Positions 9,159 through 18,619 of a stretch of DNA of 64,000 nucleotides are shown here, in pieces. A model generated the notes under the pieces. It had not been told where the DNA came from. It did not search any database and saw only the letters and a list, made by a program, of their open reading frames with translations. The position numbers and the translations under genes were made by a program. Numbering within the stretch: position 1 is the stretch's first letter; each line of letters opens with the position of its first letter. This DNA comes from DAOVXM01 sp963746255. GTDB lineage: Bacteria; Chloroflexota; Anaerolineae; Anaerolineales; UBA4823. The stretch is taken from positions 310,001 through 374,000 of the forward strand of contig CAVVAJ010000001.1 of assembly GCA_963746255.1 (NCBI GenBank), in the 5' to 3' direction.

Positions 9159-9185
9159 TCTTCCTGATTACTTTATTTTACTTCT

Positions 9186-9230
9186 GATCATCCGTTATTA
9201 TTGGCGCAACTCTCATAATGGCGGATGATC
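9186..9230 (+). terminator. Hairpin after methyltransferase remnant, copy 2
   Basis: The arms gatcatccg (9186-9194) and cggatgatc (9222-9230) are perfectly complementary and are followed by tttcat. The arms are the same as in the hairpin at 4024-4070 while the loop has diverged, supporting a duplicated tail-plus-hairpin segment. Confidence 0.55.
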
Positions 9231-9456
9231 TTTCATAAATTAATGGATTCAGCCCTGGAGTATACGGGCACAATTACGAATTAAGCTGCGAAAATCAAAG
9301 TGAGTCGAGCAGAGGATGGTACTCGGTCTTGCTGCCCACGTAGCGGAGCACATTGACTCGCACTCCCCCAAACCTGCGGGTCCAGTCGCCGCTGCCAATA
9401 TATGCTGATCGGACGGTCACAAAATTGTGTAATCACCTGGATCAAAAGGAAACTAT

Positions 9457-9846
9457 ATGCAAACCGACAATAAATTCCCCCAAGATATCGACGAATATAT
9501 CGCAAACTTCCCAGAGGACGTTCAAGCGATTCTTGAAAAGCTGAGATCGACGATAAGAGCAGCTGCTCCACAAGCGGAAGAGACAATCAGTTATCAAATG
9601 CCGACCTTCACCCTAAAGGGCAATCTAGTGCATTTTGCCGCCTATAAAAAGCACATTGGATTTTACCCGGCACCATCCGGGATTGAGAAATTCAAAAATG
9701 AGCTTTCTGCTTATAAAGGAGCAAAAGGGTCGGTACAATTTCCGTTAGATCAACACATTCCCTATGAGTTAGTCAGCGAAATCGTTAAGTATAGAGTCAA
9801 GGAAAATTTGGAAAAAGCAGCCGGAAAAACGAAAAAGAAAAAATAA
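9457..9846 (+). CDS. DUF1801 (YdhG-like) protein
   Basis: A 129-residue cytoplasmic protein of the DUF1801/YdhG family: a DIDEYIANFPEDVQAILEKLR N-terminal helix region, EETISYQMPTFTLKGN, HFAAYKKHIGFYPAP and a C-terminal SVQFPLDQHIPYELV strand. The fold is shared with bacterial frataxin-like iron chaperones, but a role in iron handling is only a family suggestion. It has a good ribosome-binding site (aaaaggaaac) and a lysine-rich tail. It appears monocistronic. Confidence 0.8.
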   Translation: MQTDNKFPQDIDEYIANFPEDVQAILEKLRSTIRAAAPQAEETISYQMPTFTLKGNLVHFAAYKKHIGFYPAPSGIEKFKNELSAYKGAKGSVQFPLDQHIPYELVSEIVKYRVKENLEKAAGKTKKKK

Positions 9847-10140
9847 TCAAGCTGGCAACATGTGAAAGGGCAATAAGCTTGATAAAAAAATCGTCGTCCG
9901 ACCCGATTTGAGCCCGAGCCCGCTGCGCACTAAGGAAAAGCTGCTCTCAATTGCGATAACCTATTATGGCGGCACCGATTTTATCAGCAAAACTTTCGCA
10001 GCGCTCCGGCAATAATCCCCTTTGCAGCCATCCCTGCCGGTAAAGCTGTTTCAAGTGGTTGAACTCCAGATAAGCTTTTATGAGTGGTGATAAATATTAC
10101 CTTGCTGTGATATTGAAGTGCAGTTCGGCTTTAACTATCA
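9847..10140. other. Intergenic stretch with a short open fragment
   Basis: A 44-codon open stretch (about 9884-10015, + strand, no start codon in frame, includes KEKLLSIAITYYGGTDFI) looks protein-like but is not recognised; it may be a gene remnant. No terminator is obvious for the convergent genes on either side. Confidence 0.3.
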
Positions 10141-11397
10141 TCATAATTCCTTATTGATAGAACTGGCAAATTGATAAAAGATTTGCAGCCATTCATCATA
10201 GTGGATACCATATCTTTCTCCATTACGCACGATGATTAGATCAGCTTGTGGCGAAACATATATGAATTGTCCGTGATTGCCAACAGCGGAAAAGTCGTAG
10301 TCTCCATCACTGCGCGGTAAGCCGTACCACATGTACTTGTAATAACCATCCAAGGGCTCACGAATCTCGAGATCGCCGTAATACTCACGCTGATCTACGG
10401 TTGGATTTTCTATGGTAGATTGGATAACCCAATCAGATGGGATCACCTGTTCGCCGTTCCAATTGCCGTTATGGAGGAACAGTCGCCCAAATTTGGCAAA
10501 GTCGATAGCTCGGGCGTTGATGCCGCTTTCCATTTTTTCGAATCCGCTTTCCTCACTGTCTAGACTCCATGAGCCGTCGAATTCCATCCCCAACGACTGC
10601 CATATCTTTTGCTCGAGATATTCGGAGACAGATGTTCCAGTAGCGCGTTCGAGGATCATACCCAGCAAAAGAGGGTGGTAATTGTTATAAAGGAAACGCT
10701 CCCCGGGTCCTTCAGTGATTCGGGTGTGCGTGATTGCCAGTTGGCGCAGGTCGGGGAAAAGGTATGTTTTTGTTCCGTCATCACTCAGCAGGGGGATGTC
10801 CTCAAAGTAACGGATTCCAGATGACATCATCAACAAGTCGCGAACCGTGATTGCGCTAAAGAGTGGATCGCGGGCGGCAAGCTCCGGCAGGTAATTGGTG
10901 ATTGGATCATCCACGCTATGAATAAATCCGTCTGCGATGGCGATGCCGATTAGGGCTGAAGTAAAGGATTTAGCAACAGAAAATGAGGTGACGATTGAAT
11001 CGCGTTGCACCCCATTATAGTATTTCTCGAAGATGAGGTGGTCATCCTGGATAATGATGAAGGCCTGGGTACCGGTATCAGCTAGAAAGTCATCCAGGTT
11101 GTCGATCTCAAAGGCCGCTTCGAAGATGGTGCTTATCTTCGCTTCTTGTAGATTTTCATAAAAATAAAATGGAGTTCCTCCCGTTTCCAGGTGGCGCCAG
11201 GGAAGTTTTAAATAGTCATTCACACCCTCCTTGCCCCAGGTCAATGCCCGGTAAACATATTTGGGTGGGTATACAAGACAGGCCAGGAACGGGTAGAGAA
11301 CCAATACAGCGATTAAACTGCTACCTGCCCAAACAACAGCTTTCTTCAGATTTCCACGCTTGTTTTTCATTTCTTTCACTTTCTTTTTATCTAGCAT
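10141..11397 (-). CDS. Membrane-anchored serine hydrolase (beta-lactamase/class C fold)
   Basis: A 418-residue protein with a short basic N terminus, one membrane anchor (about residues 19-43) and an exported beta-lactamase-family domain. Catalytic SxxK is SVAK at 140-143, the YxN motif is YNN near 237, and the third motif reads HGQ in VGNHGQFIYVSP near 385. The sequence is closest to the EstB/6-aminohexanoate-hydrolase branch of the family rather than true beta-lactamases; the substrate is unknown. It is the last gene of the long minus-strand run, 12 bases after a second serine hydrolase. Its start is uncertain, since a second ATG at codon 10 is equally plausible. Confidence 0.8.
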   Translation of the reverse strand: MLDKKKVKEMKNKRGNLKKAVVWAGSSLIAVLVLYPFLACLVYPPKYVYRALTWGKEGVNDYLKLPWRHLETGGTPFYFYENLQEAKISTIFEAAFEIDNLDDFLADTGTQAFIIIQDDHLIFEKYYNGVQRDSIVTSFSVAKSFTSALIGIAIADGFIHSVDDPITNYLPELAARDPLFSAITVRDLLMMSSGIRYFEDIPLLSDDGTKTYLFPDLRQLAITHTRITEGPGERFLYNNYHPLLLGMILERATGTSVSEYLEQKIWQSLGMEFDGSWSLDSEESGFEKMESGINARAIDFAKFGRLFLHNGNWNGEQVIPSDWVIQSTIENPTVDQREYYGDLEIREPLDGYYKYMWYGLPRSDGDYDFSAVGNHGQFIYVSPQADLIIVRNGERYGIHYDEWLQIFYQFASSINKEL

Positions 11398-11409
11398 AAA
11401 TCCGACTCA

Positions 11410-13368
11410 TTAGCGAGGTTGCAGTGTGTAGAGCAGCAAATTCCAATGATTAAGCCACCACAAGAACACGATCGCAGCCAAAATAATTACCGTGTAATAA
11501 ACTCGCCCAACAACTCTCCAATATCGGTGCATCCAAACCAACGCCGCGCAGACAATCAGACCAACAGCTATCACAACCATTATCAATGGCAGGGATAACA
11601 ATCGTTCCAGTCCGGGAGGAACCCGAAAGACAATCTCCGGATCGGTCATTATGCCAAAAAAAGCGAAGCTGAAATACAAACTCATTACACTAAAACCCCA
11701 GGCCAGCCAATTGCATAGGCGCGGTAGAAAGGTCGATTGGGCTGAATCAATCCGTTTTATACGACTGACAACAAAACCAATCGGCCATACCAACACTGTT
11801 GACAGGAAAATGATCAAGCAGGTCATTATCACCGGCAGGTGAAGAGCGGTTGTTTCGTACCAGGGTTGTTTTTCATAAACAACCTGCGGGTCATTCTTGT
11901 CAATCAGGCCTGTGACAGTTCCCTGCCCATCCGTTAGAAAAATGAGCGTCCCCTCACCTTCCATTTTGCGGAGTACAAATGGTTCAACTTCTATCCAGCG
12001 CGCGGTTTCACTTTCGGGCCATGCAAAGCCTATTCCGGCTGTCTTCAGCGTGCCCTCAGTTGCTTCTACCGTCACTGCTGATTGGAGCGAGAGTAACTTT
12101 TCCACCCCCGTTTCATTATGGCGAGTTTCCAGATAAGTGCCAGTATATTTCCCGATACGCTGACCGAAATCTTCAAGAGGGGCGGGCAAAACTGGGCGAG
12201 AGGCAGGATAATAGTGATTCAGAAATGCTTGGATAAAGGCCTGTCTGGCTACGGAACCGCCTATGCTGTTGAAGGATACAAATACCCCGATCTTTTGCTC
12301 CGGCAACAACACCAGCGCCGAATGAAAGAAGTAAGTTGCTCCGCCGTGCCAGATGATCCGCTGTCCGTTCAACTCTGCTTCCATGAATCCATAAGTCCAA
12401 CCATTGGCGCGGGGATCGTTGGTGAACTGTCGCCGGTGCATTTCTTGGAAAGTGGCTGCGCGCAAAATGGTTGCGTCTCCAAAACGCCCTTCCTGCAAGT
12501 GGGCAATCATAAACCTGGCCATGTCGGTGGCTGTCGTGGATAATCCACCCGCTGGCGCAGGCTGTACCCATTCAGCCTGGAGTTGATATGCGCCATCGAA
12601 GTAGTTGTAACCCATCGCCAGATCTGTTATTAATTCGGCTGACGGGGGACGCTGAAACGTGCTTTTCGTCATCCCCAAAGGCGTGAAGATATTTTCATCA
12701 ACATACTCTTCATATGGCATCCCCGAAACCTGCCTAATAATATAGCCAGCCAATGCGGAGCCGTAGTTGGAATAAGCTGTGACCTGGCCGGGCGGATAGA
12801 TACGGGCGGGCATATATCTGACTAGGTAGTCGTGCAACGGCATGATCTCATCCGTCTGGCGCACAAACAGACCTTCATTGCGGCTTTCGAACCCGGCTGT
12901 GTGCGTCAATAGATGCGCCAATGTGATTGGCTGCAGGTAAGTATCCGGAATCTTGCAATCGAGGAGATAGATATTGACATCTGCGTATAAATCCACTTTG
13001 CCCTGTTCCGCCAGCTGCATCACAGCCGTCCAGGTAAACAACTTAGAGATGGAGCCGGGGCGAAAGAGCGTTTTATCCGCAATCACTGGAATTTGTTTCT
13101 CCAGATCAGCATAACCATACCCTTTTGCCAGGAATAATTCGCCATCTTTGACTATACTCACAGTGGCGCCAGGAATATGGTATGCCTGCAATTGTGCGGC
13201 GATCACACCATCCACAAAGGTTTCCAACTCCTGGCTTCTATTTAATTCCTGGTTTAGACTTATTGGCGAATTGACAATCTCAGGTTCTTTAGATACATCT
13301 TCAGCTCGGATTGGTAATGTGGGTAAAGAGATGATCATGAAAATCATCAAGAACTGAACAATTTTCAA
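11410..13368 (-). CDS. Serine hydrolase with C-terminal membrane domain
   Basis: A 652-residue protein with an N-terminal signal (about residues 1-22), a beta-lactamase-family domain (SISK at 106-109, YSN near 208, WHGGATY near 352) and a C-terminal part with four or five transmembrane helices from about residue 515. This secreted-domain-plus-membrane-tail layout matches the broken paralogue at 17.3-18.6 kb, including the repeated SxVWPxG and NHWNLL-like ends. The annotated start is a TTG with a poorly spaced ribosome-binding site, and the ATG at codon 8 is an alternative. It is probably co-transcribed with the ABC exporter genes upstream. Confidence 0.8.
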   Translation of the reverse strand: MKIVQFLMIFMIISLPTLPIRAEDVSKEPEIVNSPISLNQELNRSQELETFVDGVIAAQLQAYHIPGATVSIVKDGELFLAKGYGYADLEKQIPVIADKTLFRPGSISKLFTWTAVMQLAEQGKVDLYADVNIYLLDCKIPDTYLQPITLAHLLTHTAGFESRNEGLFVRQTDEIMPLHDYLVRYMPARIYPPGQVTAYSNYGSALAGYIIRQVSGMPYEEYVDENIFTPLGMTKSTFQRPPSAELITDLAMGYNYFDGAYQLQAEWVQPAPAGGLSTTATDMARFMIAHLQEGRFGDATILRAATFQEMHRRQFTNDPRANGWTYGFMEAELNGQRIIWHGGATYFFHSALVLLPEQKIGVFVSFNSIGGSVARQAFIQAFLNHYYPASRPVLPAPLEDFGQRIGKYTGTYLETRHNETGVEKLLSLQSAVTVEATEGTLKTAGIGFAWPESETARWIEVEPFVLRKMEGEGTLIFLTDGQGTVTGLIDKNDPQVVYEKQPWYETTALHLPVIMTCLIIFLSTVLVWPIGFVVSRIKRIDSAQSTFLPRLCNWLAWGFSVMSLYFSFAFFGIMTDPEIVFRVPPGLERLLSLPLIMVVIAVGLIVCAALVWMHRYWRVVGRVYYTVIILAAIVFLWWLNHWNLLLYTLQPR

Positions 13369-13456
13369 CCTTAAAGACAGATTGGATCTCCTAACATCAT
13401 ATGTTTATGCGCTCTTGATCATCCATCGCTCCTTTGCATCTTGAACCACTCTTCCC

Positions 13457-15058
13457 TCACCGTTTCGTTTGTTTTCTTCGACCAACCACGGCGAGTGCAA
13501 ATAACAAGAGGGTGAACAGCCCATAACCAAGCACCCTTCTCATAGGTAAAGCCAAGGAAGTGCCTATAAAATCCAGGTTTTCCATATGGTTGATCGGACC
13601 TGCATACCACCAAAGCATGTACACGACTTCGAAGAGTTTGTTGCTGCCGCTCCAAACGCCCAATGTCAGCGCCAGAGTGGGGATGAAGAGTGCCCCCGTG
13701 CCCCATGCCAGCAAGTGAAGCCAATCGCCAGATAAAATCAAATTGACAGCCACACCCGCTCCAGCGGCGAGAGCCACGGCGACGCCTGCCAGCCAAATCA
13801 GGGGGAACTGGCGGCTCAAAGGATACGGTGTACTAAAAATGAGCTGGTCGGTGTTGTGACGCACCTCGCGCGTCCCTAAGGAAGACCAAAGCGCTAGCGG
13901 AAGTATCCAGGCTGCTGGCAACAGGTATAGCAGTGCGGATTCGACCGGCAACAGCACACCAGCCACGTTCAACCCGGCAAAAAGGACGAACCACCACCAG
14001 CGAATCCCTTTGAAAAGCAGACGTAGTTCAGCCAAATAAATACGCGCCGGATAAAACCTGCCCCGCCCCAACGTCAGTGGCGTCAGGTGGGCAGGAGCAG
14101 GTAACGCGTAGGTTTGCGTTCTTTCGATGGGAAGTAATTCTATCGGTTCCGAAATCCGCTTCACCATATGCTTTCGAGGTACAGGATCAAAACGACGGAA
14201 GAAGAGTGCCGCGAACAGAGCAATCCCCAATGCCACGCCCATCCATAACATCCGCCCGAAAATGATCTTGCTTGTCCAGTGGATACCACTCCATGTGAAT
14301 GTATCCAACGGTGCTTGTAAGGTCGCCGCGCCGATGGCGATGCTGCCTTGATAATCAGGAAAAGCCGCGGCAGTGTCCTTCATCATGCTGGCTATGATCA
14401 CTTGTGTTCCCCACAAATCGTTAGCGGGTTCGCCGACCAGTTGGGGGGAGGGCATGTTTGCAGCACAGACGATCAGCAGGACGAGCCATAGAACGAAATA
14501 GACGGCATTGCCAAACGTGCCGCGCAGCCATGGGATGGTCTCAAACAAGACTGCGAGAGCGGCAATCACCGCCATGGATGGCAGGACGCAAAAAACGAAT
14601 GGCGAGAGCAGCGCCCACAGGTCAATGCGAAAGACCTCTGCCCGGAGCAACTGTATCGCGCCTGCGGCGAGGGCAATCACACCCACCATGACCGCCAGAA
14701 AGACAAAATTGCTGAAAGACTTGCCGAGTATATAAAGGGGATTACTTATGGGCGTTGTGGCAATGATTTGACCTACGCGCGTTTGCTCGTCACGTTCGAT
14801 GGCATTCTTGACCAGATAGAAGGCGGGAAGCGACAACAACGCCGAACAAAGCACCGCCATCGCTCCACCTATCCAGTCGGTGTTATAAATGCCGCGATAA
14901 TTACCCAAACCCAGCGTGAGATAGTTTGCGCTAGACGGCGGTAAGTACAGATACGCAGCGAAGATCGTCATCCCCAGCGTGACGAGAAAGCTATATCGGC
15001 GGGAGCGCTCGAGGAAATCGGCGCGCATAATATGGTAAAGCGTGTGGAGTGTATTCAT
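13457..15058 (-). CDS. ABC-2 type transporter permease
   Basis: A 533-residue integral membrane protein with about twelve helices in two halves joined by a cytoplasmic segment (around residues 285-340). It begins MNTLHTLYHIMRADFLERSRR, typical of ABC-2 permeases whose first helix follows a short amphipathic stretch. Its start overlaps the stop of the ATPase gene in an ATGA arrangement, so the two form one exporter. The cargo is unknown. Gene neighbours (serine hydrolases, CPBP proteases) suggest export or detoxification of a membrane-active or peptide-like compound, which is inference. Confidence 0.8.
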   Translation of the reverse strand: MNTLHTLYHIMRADFLERSRRYSFLVTLGMTIFAAYLYLPPSSANYLTLGLGNYRGIYNTDWIGGAMAVLCSALLSLPAFYLVKNAIERDEQTRVGQIIATTPISNPLYILGKSFSNFVFLAVMVGVIALAAGAIQLLRAEVFRIDLWALLSPFVFCVLPSMAVIAALAVLFETIPWLRGTFGNAVYFVLWLVLLIVCAANMPSPQLVGEPANDLWGTQVIIASMMKDTAAAFPDYQGSIAIGAATLQAPLDTFTWSGIHWTSKIIFGRMLWMGVALGIALFAALFFRRFDPVPRKHMVKRISEPIELLPIERTQTYALPAPAHLTPLTLGRGRFYPARIYLAELRLLFKGIRWWWFVLFAGLNVAGVLLPVESALLYLLPAAWILPLALWSSLGTREVRHNTDQLIFSTPYPLSRQFPLIWLAGVAVALAAGAGVAVNLILSGDWLHLLAWGTGALFIPTLALTLGVWSGSNKLFEVVYMLWWYAGPINHMENLDFIGTSLALPMRRVLGYGLFTLLLFALAVVGRRKQTKR

Positions 15059-15963
15059 ATCGAACCAATCTCCCTACTCCGCTCTCCCATAAAGATATGG
15101 GCGCGCTGGATAAAATAGAGATAAGCGTCTTCGAGATTCGCAGTAACGGGCTCAGCATCTGTATTCGGTTTTCGCTCGGACACCACGCGCACGTGTACGC
15201 CATCTGACCGGCGAGTGGTGCTGCTGATGAGATGGCTCTTTTTGAGTTTGGCAAACGCTTCGCTGGAGACAACCCACATCCAGACCTTGCCTTCGACGGT
15301 CTGCAAAATCGTCTCGGGCGCGGCGTGTGCGATGCGCCGTCCCTTGTTGATGATGGCAATCGAAGTGGCAGTTGCTTCTACATCCGAGACGATATGCGTT
15401 GAGAGGAGGATGATGCGTTCGCCCGATAAATCTGCCAGCAGGTTACGGAAGCGGACACGCTCTTCGGGGTCAAGCCCCGCCGTTGGCTCATCGACAATGA
15501 GCAGATGCGGATCGTTCAACAGGGCCTGGGCAATGCCGACCCGCTGTTTCATCCCGCCTGAATACCCACCCAACGGGCGCCTGGCGGAGTCCTCCAGGTT
15601 GACGAGTTGCAGTAATTCTTCGATGCGCCGTTTGGCGGATTTTCCATCCAGGCCTTTGATAGCAGCCAGGTATGCGAGGAATTCAAGTGCATTCAGGTTG
15701 GGATAGACGCCAAAATCCTGCGGCAGGTAGCCAAGAACCTGCCTGAGGTTGTCAGGATGCCTGGCAATATCCACGCCGTTCCACGTTACCTCGCCAGCAG
15801 TTTTTTCCGTGATAGTGGCGATGATGCGCATGAGCGTTGACTTGCCAGCCCCGTTTGGTCCAAGCAGGCCGAGTACGCCTGCGCCAAGTTCGAGCGAAAA
15901 ATCCCGCAGCCCCCAGAAATCACGACGATACTGTTTGCTGACGTTTTTGATGGTTAGTTTCAT
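15055..15963 (-). CDS. ABC transporter ATP-binding protein
   Basis: A 302-residue ABC ATPase. The start chosen is the ATG at 15963 behind an aggag site rather than the longer open frame. Walker A is GPNGAGKS (35-42), the signature is YSGGMKQR, Walker B is LLIVDEPTAGLD and the switch His lies in LLSTHIVSD. The C-terminal extension of about 80 residues is typical of ABC-2 (CcmA/NatA-like) ATPases. It overlaps the permease gene by 4 bases. It powers the exporter formed with that permease. Confidence 0.9.
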   Translation of the reverse strand: MKLTIKNVSKQYRRDFWGLRDFSLELGAGVLGLLGPNGAGKSTLMRIIATITEKTAGEVTWNGVDIARHPDNLRQVLGYLPQDFGVYPNLNALEFLAYLAAIKGLDGKSAKRRIEELLQLVNLEDSARRPLGGYSGGMKQRVGIAQALLNDPHLLIVDEPTAGLDPEERVRFRNLLADLSGERIILLSTHIVSDVEATATSIAIINKGRRIAHAAPETILQTVEGKVWMWVVSSEAFAKLKKSHLISSTTRRSDGVHVRVVSERKPNTDAEPVTANLEDAYLYFIQRAHIFMGERSREIGSI

Positions 15964-15998
15964 AACTGCAACATCTCCTGGAATAAAATGTCTTGAAC

Positions 15999-16474
15999 TC
16001 ACAGGACATAGACAGGCAAATACAGCACCCGGAATTGCCCATCCTCGCCCACGACAACCCGGTACTCGAACTGGGATTGGGGCGGCCTGGTTGGGTTCTC
16101 ACCACAACAGGGCCGAGCTCGAAAAGACTACCGTCCTTGGTGTTGAATTCAATTGTGCAGATATATTCGCTCGCGTCAGTTTCTTCCTTGAAGATCGCCG
16201 TGCGGATGGTCAGGCATTGCAGGTCGTTGACTTGGCAGCCACTCTGCCACAAAGCGGTGTGATGATCCGGGTCCAGATCCGGGTTGAAGATAACCAGCGT
16301 TTCGTAACTACCAGCGTACAGAGCAGCTGCCGCTTTGTATTCTCCCTGTACTAAACGCACGAAGAAATCCTGGAGTGCTTGGTTAGCAAGGTCTCTTTTT
16401 TCAGTGCTTCTGGCGTAGGAGCTTAGCATTAATAATGCTATGATGCTGTTGAATAGTGTGGAATATTTTTTCAA
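15999..16474 (-). CDS. Secreted hypothetical protein (frameshifted near C terminus)
   Basis: About 158 residues starting at a TTG behind an aaaggaga site (16474), with an N-terminal hydrophobic segment and a body containing QALQDFFVRLVQGEYKAAA, a fold reminiscent of small NTF2-like periplasmic domains. The open frame continues past 16080 into nonsense, but switching frame in the c/g run near 16078-16084 restores a sensible end (FEYRVVVGEDGQFRVLYLP) stopping at 15999-16001, 35 bases ahead of the ABC ATPase start. So there is one indel, natural or artefactual. Function is unknown. Confidence 0.5.
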
Positions 16475-16533
16475 GATGGTAGTCTCCTTTCTTTTTTTTT
16501 CACCGCTGGAAATCATAGATTATTATTTACATT

Positions 16534-17283
16534 TCAATCGTTTGTTTCCGAGAATATCAAACCTGCGTGCCGAGTATGTTTTAGTCTGACAACTATCAGA
16601 ATGGACACGAAGAGTTCCCCCAACGGTAAAAGAAGAGCCAAAGTGGATGGGTTATCCCAATTTCCCTGGAACAGCAACCAGACCGAGTTGTAGATGAAGT
16701 GAATGGGAAAGATGAGAAGGAAAATCATCCCGGTCGCGTAGCGAACACTTCCCCAAAGCCAGCCCGTAAAGAACTTAGGCAGCATCCCCAGCCCCTGGCG
16801 GAAATGGACGAGACCGAAGAGTAGACCAGAAACGAGACTGGCGGTCCGACTCGAGGTTCTCTCTTCGACGATGCAATAGCACAGGCCGCGAAAGTAAATC
16901 TCCTCGGCAATCGCAACCACAAGATAGTTGAGTAGCCCCCACCTCGTGGTGGCGGTAAATGGGCGGAAACCAGAGATTCTTACGACAAACAGATAATACG
17001 ACCAGTACATTGTGAATATGGCGAGGCTTAGTCCCACATGCAAGGTGAGCCGCTGTCGGATTAGCTTCAACCCTACATCTTCCGCGGAAAGTCTGAGTAG
17101 TCGAATACAACCAATGCAGATCAGCAGGAAGATCGTGTTGATGATGAGGTTGCTGAAGTCCTTTTCGGCGATGCCCAAGAATTTCAGCACCAGGAAAGCT
17201 CCACCATAGGAACCCACCCAGACTGCAGCGAGTAGGGTGAGGTGTTTCAAGAAGTTGTGATTCACGTAGGTTTTCCAGATCAT
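16534..17283 (-). CDS. CPBP family intramembrane metalloprotease
   Basis: The longer open frame to 17553 merely shadows another gene; the ATG at 17283 has a gagg site 9 bases upstream and gives 249 residues. There are about seven or eight transmembrane helices. The CPBP/Abi motif 1 is EEIYFRG (Glu 127, Glu 128, Arg 132) and motif 2 is FGLVHF. The family includes CAAX-type proteases and bacteriocin-immunity proteins. It lies inside the long minus-strand run between a broken serine hydrolase and a secreted protein. Substrate is unknown. Confidence 0.85.
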   Translation of the reverse strand: MIWKTYVNHNFLKHLTLLAAVWVGSYGGAFLVLKFLGIAEKDFSNLIINTIFLLICIGCIRLLRLSAEDVGLKLIRQRLTLHVGLSLAIFTMYWSYYLFVVRISGFRPFTATTRWGLLNYLVVAIAEEIYFRGLCYCIVEERTSSRTASLVSGLLFGLVHFRQGLGMLPKFFTGWLWGSVRYATGMIFLLIFPIHFIYNSVWLLFQGNWDNPSTLALLLPLGELFVSILIVVRLKHTRHAGLIFSETND

Positions 17284-17318
17284 CACAATATTCCTCAGCG
17301 CGAGAAGATTGTTTATCA

Positions 17319-18607
17319 CTACCGGAATCCGAGCAAATTCCAGTTGTGTGCCCACCAGAGCCCCGCAAAGACGGCCAGCGTTACGAGAGAGTAATACACC
17401 CGGATTGAAATCTTCCACCTGCCCTTGACCCACGCCAGGATGGTGAATACGGGTAAGGCCAGCGTCAGGATTGCGGGCAGGTACATGCTGTTCAAGGCAT
17501 TGACCATTTCCCCGCTGATCCCCCACACAAAGTTGGGTACCTTGCAACGGCATTTATGGCATACAGCACACCAATCACCCAGAAGGTGACCAGCACGAAC
17601 ATCCCGCTAGTGATTGCCGCCCATAACCATGCGAGGGTCGCGCTCCTGGGCATGTGGTTCTGGTCTGATTTCTTGCGCAATTTGTGGATCAGCGCGCCCA
17701 GCGGCCAAACGATAAAAGTGGAGATAATTATCGAGACCAGAAACAGGGCTGCCAGACCAATCATGCCGGTCTCAAAGCCGCCGGTGTGGGTTAGCAGGTT
17801 GGCGAATCTCAGGGGTTCATTGAACCTGGTGGCGAGCGGGAAATTTTTGAAATAGGGACGGATATCTTCATTAAGGTCAATGAGGCCTCGCTCGTAAAGC
17901 TGCAGAACGCCGACGGCGGTAAAACCCTTCGCCAGGGAAGCAGTTGTCAGTACTGTCTGTACTGGGTCGAAGGGGGTCTGGGTTTCGATGTCGGCAGAGC
18001 CATAGCCTTTGGAGAAGAAGACTTCGCCGTCTTTGACCATCGTGAAGACCACGCCGGGGATATGATTGATTTCCATTTGTTCTGCAAAATACGCATCCAG
18101 GAAATTCTCCAGCTCCAGGGGGTCAGTTGGTCCTGCTTGGGAGATTATCGCGGTTGTTTTCGTCGCGACGAATCTCAACCCAACCCCTTCAACTGTCATC
18201 AAGGTGAGCAGGTCGGCATCCCATATGAAGATTGTCACTCCCCGCAAGATCTCCAGGTACCTGGTTTCCTGCGCCATTATCCCGGCTGGTTCCAGGCAGA
18301 GCTGCCCGGTGATATCGACCTGGGGGATACTCAGGGCGCCTCGCTCCAGGGTGTATGCTCCGCCGTAATCATTGCAACCAGCAGAGCCCCTTACATTATC
18401 AGCCTCGAACTTCAACGTAATCTCAGAGCCACTGATCAGCGAACTGCCTGTCTGGCCTTCGATAAAGGCTTCCAGCGTCCAGGCTGTACCTTCCAAGGAG
18501 ACTTCAGGCATCGATTCACGCTGTTCCTCGCTGACTGTACTGCAACCAGATACCGACAGCATGAATATCGAGAGGGTCATAGCAAGGAAAAGTTGTTTGG
18601 CTTTCAT
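17319..18607 (-). pseudogene. META-domain/serine hydrolase fusion lipoprotein, internally deleted and frameshifted
   Basis: The N terminus is a lipoprotein signal (SVSGC) followed by a META/HslJ-type domain (about residues 37-150: LEGTAWTLEAF, GSAGCNDYGGAYTL). A beta-lactamase-family domain then starts with SLAK intact, but after LLTHTGGFE the sequence jumps directly to membrane helices (ALFLVSIIISTFIVWPLG) that match the tail of the intact paralogue at 11.4-13.4 kb. About 300 residues holding the YxN and HxG motifs are gone. A second break near 17545 shifts frame before the last 70 residues, which run to about 17319. It cannot be an active hydrolase. Confidence 0.75.
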
Positions 18608-18619
18608 CTCAATATTCCT

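Noticed and set aside
9281..9586. 101-codon minus-strand frame overlapping the DUF1801 gene
   Set aside because: It is mostly antisense to a real gene. A short stretch near 9290-9410 reads protein-like in a neighbouring frame (SAYIGSGDWTRRFGG), but it has no recognised family and is too short to call.
17284..17553. Longer N terminus of the CPBP gene
   Set aside because: The extra 90 residues are low in hydrophobic helices and lie opposite in frame to the real tail of the broken serine hydrolase; the ATG at 17283 has a good ribosome-binding site.
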